Source: Macquaria australasica (lineage: Eukaryota > Chordata > Actinopteri > Centrarchiformes > Percichthyidae). Taken from it: a stretch of DNA of 64,000 nt. Below, in pieces: positions 21,924 through 32,526 of this stretch (positions are counted from its first letter, which is position 1; each line of letters opens with the position of its first letter). Location of the stretch: assembly GCA_005408345.1 (NCBI GenBank), contig SEMN01000180.1, forward strand, positions 558,001 through 622,000, read 5' to 3'. The translations under genes and the position numbers were made by a program. Below the pieces are notes generated by a model. That model worked only from the letters and a program-made list of their open reading frames with translations. It did no database searches and was not told where the DNA came from.

Positions 21924-23759
21924 AATCAAATTATTATTGTACGCTCTTGGGCTGATTCCACATCTGTTTTGCTTTCACACATGTAAAATACCAATAACAT
22001 ACTGCACATTCCCCTCCTCTCAAAGCAAAGGAGTGCATCTCTCTGCTGTGTTTTTTATGTATAAATAAACTTTGAGCTCAAATACTTAAGTAATTTTATA
22101 TCCATTAATTATTTGTCATGTTTGTGATGTGATAACAAAAACACAAACCACTAAATAAATAAATGTGTCTCTGATTACCTTATTAATTGTATGACTGAGT
22201 GATTAAGCACACATCATACATATCACATTCTTATTACTATCAAGATTGACCAAATGAAAAATGAATTCATCCTGATAAATGACATTTTTAGTAAAAGTAT
22301 ATGAATCAATACGATATTTCAGTATTGCAATAGTTCATATCAGCAGTTGAATTGTAACCAAGGGGCATTAGTTTGCTCATTTCAAGTCAAAAGAGGGGTT
22401 GCAATTAACAAATCAGATTCAAATGAACAATTCATTAAAGAAAATAAAGGTGTAATAATTTAGATCAGACATGCTAAATGTCTGGGTGTGAACTTACTGA
22501 GAACCTGACCATAAATATTTTAAAATCATAGCTATAAAACTTATATTTTATATATTGATATTAAAAATAATGAATAATAATCTTTATTAAAAAAAACATA
22601 ATATCATTTCCCAAAGTAAATTTCATTTTTAAGTTAATCATTATCAGTTGAATTTAATTTTTTTCCACATTTGTATGTAAAGCATTTAAAGAAGGTTGAA
22701 GAGATGATTATTTCAGCTGGATATCACCGTGCATGTTTTTAATTGCTAGTGCTGTGCATCAGTACCAAAGTCATGGGGACTGTTGCTCTGTCATTAGCTC
22801 AGCTGCAGTTTCGGGCGTAGAGGTCACTGCATCTGAGGTTTAACTTAAAGTGTAACTCCACCCTCAAATTCAGCTAGAACCCACTCTCCCAGCAAATTTA
22901 AAAAATCCAACAGTGAGGGAACAACGACTGTAGGAGGTGTGGCCTCGTCACTCGTAGTGTGTGGGTCAGGGGAGACTGACTGACACTGATAAGAGTCTTT
23001 TTTTAAAAATATAAATTTCATGACGTAGACAGGTCCCAACTAGTTGACTCTATGTCAGCATTGGCCTTGCAAGGTGTGTTTCATCACAGTACAGTCAAAT
23101 AATTTAGTTTACAGCTCAAAAAACATTTAAATGTGCACTACCTCTTTAAACCTGCTGCAGACCTGGTTTATCTGAGGTTTCTGGTCATAAAGTTCAGTAT
23201 AAGGACTTTTATACTGAACTGAAGATTTATACAGCTCATATACAGCACATAACAACCAGTTGGTAATTAATGCACCGCCTCAAGTCCAGTGCCTGCAGGA
23301 AGGATGTGTGGTCAGATGCCAGTAATGTAGAAGTCACAGACAACAACATGGAAAAAGTCATTATGCCAGTTTTTGTCCTTCGTTTTATACAATCTACAAT
23401 CACAGAGAGCCCGCTCATTGTTTCCTCTGTTTTGGTTCTTTTACTGTATGTTGGCTTTTCAGTTAACAATAAGTGGTGACTGAATCTTGACCATTATCTC
23501 TGGTTATTGACCACAAATCAAATGTCAAAGGTCACTGATCAGGTGAATTTAGAAGGAACAAGTTGATGCTCAAACGGTAAGTACTTATGACATCCTGTTT
23601 TTCCTGTTCTTCCCCTTTTATATGCTGTCAGCAGTGTAGATGTCCAGCCTCTTTCAGAAAACAGACACAACTATTAGATCAAGATTAAAATCAAACGTTG
23701 TAATACTGTGAGTACGGTAGTGAAAGCAATTGTTAAGTTGTGGTAACTGATGTATGATA
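21924..23759. other. Spacer between CTL-3 and CTL-4
   Basis: AT-rich DNA with the CTL-3 polyadenylation hexamer near its start and the presumed CTL-4 promoter near its end. No supported exon or identifiable repeat. Confidence 0.5.
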
Positions 23760-25690
23760 ATGTCGGGGGACCTGTACGCTGAGCCTGGCATCATAAAGAG
23801 GGAGTACGACAACGAGACTATAGTGGACATCTATGTGAGTGCAGAAAGCCTGAAAGTGTATGACAACCCCTGGGTGGAGGGCATGTCACCGAATATACCA
23901 GGACCTGCAGGGGCTCACCACCCAGGTATGGACACAACAAGCGTGTGTGCAAACACAACAGGGCTGAGTTTATTTCCTTTATTTTCTATGTTTAAATTTA
24001 TGTTTAGTTTTCTGTGAGGTTTGGTTTTGTACTGTGGTACAGTAGTGTGATTTTGTTGCCTCTGAACAGGAGTTTAAATTTAATTTCTTGTATTTTGTGA
24101 ATTTCAGCTTACAGTAATATAGAGCTAAATGTAGTATTTCATGCATTTAGTGTATTTTAATAGATGGCTGTATCCTAAAAGTTTTGACGTGATTGATTGA
24201 TTGATTGATTGACTGTTGATTATTTATTTGTTAAGTGTCTGTGGTCAGTGAAAACTCAGGGAGGATGAATTGTGTCAGAACGTATCCAGTGTTTCAGGGT
24301 GCGATGTGTCTTCTCCTCCTGGTTTTGATCCTGACCCTCATTTGCCTCGGGGTCCAAAGTGAGTTTTTCATAATTCTGTTTGGTGTTAGTCATAGGAACG
24401 GTAAAGAAGTTAGCACGTCACCTGTTGTTGATTAAATAATGACTGTAATATGCTGATGACATATGGGGACATTCAGTTGCTGTTTTGTTGTTCCCCTTGC
24501 TACAATAGTGAAAAAAGACAACGCCAACTGGGGAAGAGAGAGAAACCAGTTATTGGTAGAAAATGCCAATCTCATGAGAATAACTGACCAGTTAACAGCC
24601 AATTACACTGAACTCAGCAAAGAAAGAGATGAGTTGTGGAGGGAGCTTTGTGGTGAGTAAAATAATACCACTTACATTGTATCATCTTTGTTCACTTATT
24701 TGGTAGATTTGTGTTTATTGTATGAGAAAATGCACGGACTCAAAAGATCAACACAATAGTTGTGCTGTGTCTGCAATCTATTAACAGACAAGATCCTCCA
24801 TGTTTTTGTTTTTGTAACATATTATTCAGATTTATCAGAAGACAGTACACTCTGATGAGCTGAAGTAATAAACACAACATTTCAGACAGCACACCAGCAC
24901 TATGCTAAACTATCTCTATCATTCTCAACCCTGAATGGATGTCTATGAGGTTACTAATTGAAGTAGAAAGTAGGAAGTAGGCCGAGGTGCACTCATTGTT
25001 CCTCTGTGTGCGCCCTCACAGGTGGCCACACTGCTAATGTGTAGCTCCACCTGTGGTTAAGTGAAAACGAGACAATGAGCCAGGGAGACAAGTTCACTCT
25101 GAGTTCACACGTGTGAAAAACAAAATTATGTGTGCAGCTGTTTCTGTCCAAAACAAAGTGCAGACCAGTTCTTTGCACCACTGCCATACACCTGAATGTA
25201 TAGCAGTGGTGGTGAAGTGATTAGCAGTTGTGTTGTAATGCTGCTCACCAACGTAAAGTTGTTGAAATAAGGAGAAATGCTTGCAAACACATGTTCCATT
25301 GTTTCAATTATTGTAGTTAAGTATTGCCTAACATGAGGTGTCTGTATTCTGAGCACTGAACATCTGATTTAGTGTTTTGCTTTTCTTTGTAAGGACAGCA
25401 TTTTATGTTTAAAGTAAAAGAAATGAAGCAAGTCAGTTTGGCTCTTTGCATTAAGAGTTAAGAGTCTGTTGTGAAAAGTGAGGCAAAGCAATCGTAAAAT
25501 AGTGTAATAATTCAGAGAATTAATAGAGTAAATACTGCTTTGTATTAGGACTGATTCAAATGTCTCTCCCTTTGAAATACAGGACAGAAGTATAATAAAA
25601 TTAAGAGCCAGGACTGCGCTAAAAAAGCCTGATAAAGAAAGGAACTGGGAATGGGTGGATGGGACGCCGCTGACCTTGAGCAGTACGTGT
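23760..25690 (+). pseudogene. CTL-4: lectin receptor lacking most of its CTLD
   Basis: Three good exons are present: 23760-23925 (tail, MSGDLYAEP...), 24236-24358 (transmembrane, CLLLLVLILTLICLGVQ) and 24509-24652 (neck, ending KERDELWRELC). Their phases match CTL-3. The first CTLD exon is not found. A decayed version of the WIGLTD exon lies at about 25600-25685, where KERNWEWVDGTPLT is readable but the WIGLTD part is scrambled. No QPD/WND exon follows before the kinase gene. The tail keeps DIYVSAE and VYDNPWVEG, the latter like CTL-3. It is probably a pseudogene. A soluble or membrane-bound product without a lectin head, or use of distant exons, cannot be excluded. Confidence 0.65.
24189..24213. 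repeat. (GATT)n microsatellite
   Basis: Five tandem gatt units just upstream of the CTL-4 transmembrane exon acceptor. Confidence 0.85.
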
Positions 25691-26957
25691 TGGAAGTGTT
25701 ATTTTTGTTCTAGGACATTTCAGAAGGCTTTCTTTTACTGGGTTGCATCACATCAGCGCAGGCTAGTACATTTATAATTTTTTTTTTTGCATTTTGTACT
25801 TTAAAATTAGAATTAAAATTAAAACTGAATACCAGACTTTATCTCTTTGATTTGTTCATTTATTTATTTGTTGTCACCTTTATCGCATATTTTGCATCTT
25901 GATTGTCATTGTACTTTTAAATAAGCCTGTTGGCAATTATTTGTTGACTTTATTGATTTATTGACTTTAAAACTAAGTGCTAAAAACCTTAAGGTTATTG
26001 CTAAGGCATTCATTTATTTTTATTTAATTTGTTTGCTATTGCATTTTACTGCATTTTGATTTTTTTATATACTTTTAAATAAACTACATACATTATCTGT
26101 TAATTAGTTTTATATGGAATCAAATTGATCCCATTTTGTATTTTATTTCTGTGCATCAGCAGCATAAAGAGGGTTGACACAAATGACAAATGATTAATAC
26201 TCTCTTTACTGTCTTATACTGTCTTTGATTTATTATTATTTCATTTATTTACTGTCACATATTTGATTTTGAAAATGTTCCTTTAGAGAAGCCTATTGGT
26301 AGTGCCTTGTAAAATTGATTTATTTGGAACCAAATTGACCTGGATGTACAATCGTTTTTGAAATGACTCTTTGTCTCTCAGTAAATATCAGAAAAAAGGC
26401 AAACTGGCTGACTGACCTGCATGTTTCCATCGGTTAACAGTAACTGTGATGTGATTTGTTGCATTATGGTGTGACACAGTTTGTCCATACTATACTCATA
26501 TTTTACATAAAATCACTCCTAATCAGGACTTCACAAATCATATCAGACAGTACAGTGACAGAGGTAAGATTACATTTCTGAAGCTGTTATGTGTCAGACA
26601 ACACCTCAGAGTTCATTTAGTAGCTCTTTGGGAGCTTTCGACCGTATCACATGGTCCTCATCAGCAGACTGATTTTGCTCAGTTGCCAATGAACTACAGA
26701 TGTTCAGCCTTTGCATGATTCTGAGCACCTCTAGGATTTTGAACCTCAAATGTAACTACATGTTCTGTGTATTTGTATATTTCACAGTAATTTTTGTTTT
26801 ACTTTGTCTTCTCTCCACACATCATGAAAACATTTTTGAATTTAGTCAATAGTTTTATTGACGAATGACAATAAAAAGTGAAAAGTAATAAAATAAATGA
26901 AAAAGAATCAGTGAAATATAATAAATGATGACTGATCATGTAGACCAGACAGCTGAT
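25691..26957. other. AT-rich spacer with repeat family A copy
   Basis: No exon is seen; in particular no terminal CTLD exon for CTL-4. An inverted copy of repeat family A lies at about 26600-26670. A minus-strand AATAAA (26854-26859) sits about 100 bp past the kinase stop codon and is its likely polyadenylation signal. Confidence 0.6.
26600..26670 (-). repeat. Dispersed repeat family A, copy 2
   Basis: The reverse complement reads gaccatgtgatacggtcgaa then agctcc..agagctactaaatgaac, matching 9069-9117 and 61200-61310. Confidence 0.65.
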
Positions 26958-29755
26958 TCATGACATTTTGTGGAACCAGGAGGAGAAAGATTTTCTGATC
27001 CTCTTAAAGAACCTCTTCACGAGGCCCCTCCTTTTGCTGCTGGTCTCCACTACGACCTCTGAAGAACCACAAAGAAGCACGATGTTAGTTTGATCCAAAC
27101 TATAAACACAAGGAGACTGTGAGGGCTTTAGACATGTGACTAACCAGGCTGGATGTGTGCTGCCTTATCCTCCTCATCCTCCGGCTTTGTAGACACATTT
27201 TCTGGATGAGTAAAAACTGTTTCCTCATGAGGAGTCATGGCCTCAGATGCAACATTGCAAAGTTCAAAACCATGCACACTTTTCTTCTGTGAGGAAGGCT
27301 GCTGAGTGACGTTTGGCTCAGCCTCCTTCATGTCATCCGCCAGGTTTTTAATGTTCATGTTTTGGCTGCTGTCATTGTGTCGCTCCACAGAGAAGAATGG
27401 ATGCTCCAGCACTTTAAGGGGTATTATTCGCCAGTTGTGGTCCACCAGCAGCATCTTCTTTAAGAGGTCCACAAAGTTTTGCAGCTCGTTCCTCTCAGCC
27501 TTGTTTTTAAAAGGCATCATCTGGATAAACAAGAAACATCATTGGATCGTGGCAATGCAGTCAATGAAGAAGCCTCCAAAGACATTTGTTTTAATCAGAG
27601 TTATCCTTGTAATAACTTTACATTAATGACTGAGAGACCACCTACCTGCTCCAACGCTTTCAGAGACCTACGGTTAAAATATTGGGTGTCTCTGAAATGA
27701 TGCCCAGTCTGTCTTGCAAACTCCTCAGGAGACTACAAAAGAGACAGTGTTTAAGTTACATCATTTATCCTGAGTGATAGACAGACAGACAGATATACAA
27801 AGAGACAGACAGACAGATGGATACCTTAAGTCTCCAGGTCTGCTGGTTATAGCTGCCCTGGATGTGAAAGAACCGGGTGCTTTTTTGTGCACAGTTCAGC
27901 AGATAATCTGGTGGCTGACCCAGGGTATCCACTATGAATTTCATCTGGAGACATCACACACACACACGTCAAGTTTGTTTTACTTGAAGATGTTGTCATT
28001 TGATTCAGGAGCAGTTGTCTCACTTGTAAAAACACTCCATTGAGGATCAAATCCAGGATTTAGAGACTTTTTGCCATATGTGAAGGAGATACCCACCATG
28101 TCATATTCGTGGCCCCCGGGGAAAAGCGGGTAGCCCAGAGCAAGTTCTGCAGCAATCACACCAAGAGACCACATATCTATTGGCTCCATGAAGACCAGAC
28201 CCAGCATGACCTCCGGTGCCCTGAGCAAAGAGGAAAAGAACAATATTAAACATGTATGAAAAGCAAAATCTCCCCGCTGTCATGCTGTCAGTCCTAAACC
28301 AATATCTTTCTAGGGAAACATCACCGAGGACGTTGGCTCTGGCTCTTTTCTTGTGTGTCTCACAGCATCTCTGACACATGTTTTCGTCCCTCCAGTTTCT
28401 GTACTTACCTGTACCACAGACTCTGCACACATGACCCTGGAACAGCATCGGACACGTGGTGAGCCAGGCCAAAGTCAATGAGCTTGACTTGCAGCTGTTG
28501 CTGCCTGCGGTCCACCACCATTATGTTTTCAGGCTTTAAATCTGCATGCATGATTTTCAGGGCCTTGAGGTGGAGCAGTGCTGTGGTCACCTGAAGAAAT
28601 ACAAGTGTTTATATTTATTAGGTCACAGCAATGTACATATTGATTTCCCACTAAATTATAAGTATGGAATAAAATAGTACTTCTACATTGGATACTTCTG
28701 AGAATAGTATAGAAGAACATACTTGAGGTATAACTGGGCGGATCTCTGCCATGGACAGAGACTTGTAAGGTCTCTGCTGCATGTAGTCGTGCAGACTCAG
28801 GTCCAGGAGCTCGAACTCCAGACAAATGAACCTTTCATGGAGGAACCAGCCGTTCCATCTCACAAGATTACATTTGTCTGGATCCAGAGTCTGCAGCTGT
28901 TTGAGAATTTTAATCTGTGGAGGATATGAAAGGTTAGATTTTCACTGTTTACTCTCACCTTAGAGACAAACTGCATGATAATCACTAAGAAAGGTTTTTG
29001 TTATGTGATGAATGTAACATGCATTATCCAGCTTCAGGTTTGATAAACAGTTTTACCTCTTCCAGTGCTTGTTCAGTCAAAAAGGGATTGTCTTTGGTTA
29101 TTTTGATGGCCACCTTTGTGTTGGCTAAAGCGTCCACACACTTGGCCACCTTTCCAAAGCTCCCCTCCCCGAGAAAGCCCTGCACCTCGTAGCAGGAGGC
29201 CAGCAGGGTTCCTTTGTGTATCGGGAAGTTGTCTGTGGAGGACGAGAAGGGCTCAGACTGTCAAAGCACTACATGCTCAATTGTACTGGTGCATGTCTGA
29301 ATACGGTTCAACATATTTCTTGTAGACTAGTTGATCTCATCTGACAAAGAACATCATATCAAGATAGATCGGTCCCATCTACACTTCATAGAAATAGCTA
29401 CTGATATTTTTCAAACCACATTTTTTTTAAAGAACACAATACATTAACATGGAGAGCATGAGAGATTTACTCTATTCCAAGATGTAAAATGTTGATGTAA
29501 CAATGTTTCTAACTATGATATATTTACTTTGCAGTGAAATTACTGGCTGATATTAATAAAAAACACACAATTGTAACTGTATATAATACAATTAGTTTCT
29601 TTAATAAGGAATTAAACAGATTATTAATTAGTAAAAGACCCAATCCTTATTTCATAACCACATACATCTGAAGTATGTTCAAGAGTTTTCTTTCTCAGTT
29701 GTTTACATTTTAATATTTTTGACCTTTTTTTCACCACTCTCAGCTTACCTGACAT
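26958..29755 (-). CDS. HIPK-like (DYRK/CMGC group) protein kinase, 454 aa
   Basis: Nine minus-strand exons with GT-AG introns: 29749-29755, 29057-29232, 28723-28914, 28409-28590, 28097-28220, 27825-27944, 27646-27732, 27145-27520, 26958-27058. The kinase domain runs from about residue 17 to 330: GEGSFGKV (24-31), VAIK (Lys46), HADLKPEN (140-147), DFG (164-166), WYRAPE (184-189) and MWSLGVIAAEL. The HAD form of the catalytic loop and the helix after APE are HIPK-family traits. The expected activation-loop Tyr position reads GSCVQS, with Cys179. The C-terminus is short: an acidic linker, then a basic tail (KRRGLVKRFFKRIRKSF). The long homeobox-interacting and PEST regions of HIPK1-3 are absent. 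It is probably one of the small HIPK-like kinases expanded in teleosts. The first coding exon holds only seven bases. Confidence 0.85.
27774..27820. repeat. (GACA)n-like microsatellite
   Basis: Imperfect gaca/gata units end directly at the donor of the kinase sixth exon (27825). Confidence 0.85.
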
Positions 29756-32526
29756 GTTGTTCAATGCCGTGGATCTTTTTGAAGCAAACTCAATACAAAT
29801 GTTGAAATACGAACGTAAAGAAGGACAGACAGGTGTCTCTGCGTAGTTTCAGTTGATGTGAGTTGAAGGACTGATCTGTTCTGTCTTTTGTAGACGCTGT
29901 CTGTCTCTCTGTGATTCTACGAGATCACTGTGTTCTACATCATTGTTAGGTCACATTCTGTGTTTGGAATGGAGCTCCTCAGTCACTCATTAACATGACT
30001 TGTAAAATATAATGTATGTATAATATAATGTATACAACAATTACAGTCACATAATAATGTGAATCCTTTTCATCCTTCAGACCATCAGTATATATTTGAT
30101 TGGCCTGAGGAGTGATACAAGTAAAAACAGGAGATTAGCTTTTGACGGTTTGACTCTGATACAGATGTGAATGAATACAGATCCATATACTCACAAATCA
30201 AAATAAAGTCACTTTTTCGTCATTTTACACCTTAAAACTGCTACTTGAGTATCTGTGGATGAACATCAACTCAACAATAACGGGTATGAGTGGACTGAGT
30301 TCCTTGCAGTCCTCTGACACAGACACAGCTGCAAACCTGATCGTGGGGCTCCAGGTCCAGGTCCATACCAGCAGCAGCCGGGTCTCTGCGGACGCCACAG
30401 AGAGCCCAAGCCCAAGCATGTGTACCATGGGGCTGACTCTGAACGCTTTCTGTTCTAAATGCCTGGTAATGTGCGGTTTCTCTATCAGGTGCACAGGAGG
30501 TAATGTCTTACGTATTGTAGGTATTGCATCAAATTCGGCATGGCTTACTGTTTAAATGTGTTTCCTCAGTGTCCTCATTTTAGTCATGGTGTTCACAAGA
30601 ATAGAAAGAATAACAATAAAGCAGGACTACATTATTGGCCTGACAACTCATTTTCTAAAATAAATGGATTTGATTTTTAAAGGATCTCAAACATGATTAT
30701 AATCACCTCATGTTATATCATTTATTTAAGAAAAGAGCTTACATATTTTATTTTTGTTTTGTCATTTAATTTATGTGAAATGAAATGATCTTTTTTCTAT
30801 CTCTGCAGGTACCAGCATGTCACACATATTTTACATCAAAAGACGCAAGATGAAGATGGAGATCTTGATATGTTAAAATGTTCTATGCCAGAAGAATTGA
30901 CTGAATACAACCAGTTTCCACACTACTGTTGCTGTTCTAATTAATTGTGTTACATTAACACATTTATTTTTCAAAGAAATGTTGACAGAATATTGTTACA
31001 CTGGAGACTTGGTTACTATAACTGATTGTCTGACTGCTTGGCCAACTGGACTTTGTTGTAGTGATGTTGCTTTGTTCCCTCATCTCAGCAATTGTGAGTA
31101 ATCACAGCGTACCCCTATTTCTAACAAAATATGTCAATTAACTACAGATTGGCTTTGTCAAACATCACTGCTGCCAGGGTTAAGTTCACTGGCAATGTCC
31201 TTCTTAAACTGCACAGAAGTCATAGTGAGGTTGTCAGTGAATGGTTGGTTATACAATGCACAGAGCTTTGACACCAGAGACCACAGACTATATGACTGGG
31301 GGTTGCCTCCTGCATCCCACATGTTGTAAGGTTATGCAGATACTGTATGTGCAGTATGAATATTATGCTTTATAATAACCAAACGAATGCCCCTGGTTAG
31401 ATAAATGCAAATTGTATTGTAATACTTTAATAAATCTTGACCTCTTTTTCTCAAAATTATAAATGATATATGCTATTTTTTAAGGCCAATCCTGTTTCTC
31501 CTCTCAAGTACCATTGGGTCAATTATCACAGCATTATTTTGATATCAATAATGTTATGATGGTATTCAAAGTCACACAATTAATAAGTTCAGCAACCCAA
31601 CCCAGCACCAGTGCAACAGCAATAAGTGTGTTCAGGAAGACTGTGTTAAAAGGAACATTGTGTGGTGGAAAAACCAGACAAAGACAGACAGGTAAATTGT
31701 AGCCCTCAGCTTTTGTGACCACAAAAAATAAATAGATTAAAAAAAATACAAATCAGCTTTCAGCAGATGCTCATTTCCCTCATTCCCATTTGGAAAATAC
31801 CTAATATTTGGAAAATGTACAAGGATTTACTTCTACAGAGTTTAAAGACTCATGGCCACTGAGCTGTAGCCATTTAAATTGATTCTGTTTCTGTTGAGCC
31901 ACCTACAGACAGCATACCATAACATTTTGCAGGATTTCACAGTGGTGATCTTGATCTGGTTGTAGAAGAGTTTGGCAACCAATTACAGGAAAACAGCATG
32001 GGATATCAAATACTAAATCTCACTGAAATCTGCTCTGTGGTTTCAGAGATATTCTGGTAACAGGCAGAAAAACAAGTGTACAGATAGAAAAATGAAAATG
32101 AAAACTACAAAAGAGATGACTTGAAGAGCAATGATTTAAGATTTAGCATCCCCTTCTGTTTATCATGCTGGCAAATTATATATGACTTCAAATAAACATT
32201 TAATAAAACTATTGTAAAAAATAAAATAAAAAATAGACATCTGTTACACTGTCTAGTTTAAATATTCACATTAAATTTGTACATTTAAACACAGATAAGG
32301 CACCACTGAATATCCGTGTGCGGAAATAAAATAGTACCACGGGGGTGCGCATTGATACAATGTTATCCGCCTCGTCTAACCTCACATCCGTCTCTCCAAA
32401 CAGACTTTTGTCTGCCGGCATTTTCTTTTTGTTTTCACTGTACCGACTTCGGCTCTTGGGTTAGTCTTCAGTTTTGTTGACGGGATTTAGACGAAGTCCG
32501 CCTTTGCCGCAGTAGTCTGCTACACA
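29756..32526. other. Spacer between divergent kinase and ddx5
   Basis: Contains the kinase 5' flank and the ddx5 promoter/5' UTR (about 32380-32526). A GC-richer island at 30290-30510 followed by an acceptor-like site at about 30809 could be a small unrecognised plus-strand exon pair; see findings. The rest is AT-rich without identifiable features. Confidence 0.5.
32380..32526 (+). promoter_or_regulatory. ddx5: Probable ddx5 5' UTR and core promoter region
   Basis: GC-richer sequence with pyrimidine tracts directly upstream of the ddx5 ATG (32527). The transcription start cannot be placed from sequence alone. No TATA box is evident, as expected for a housekeeping gene. Confidence 0.4.
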
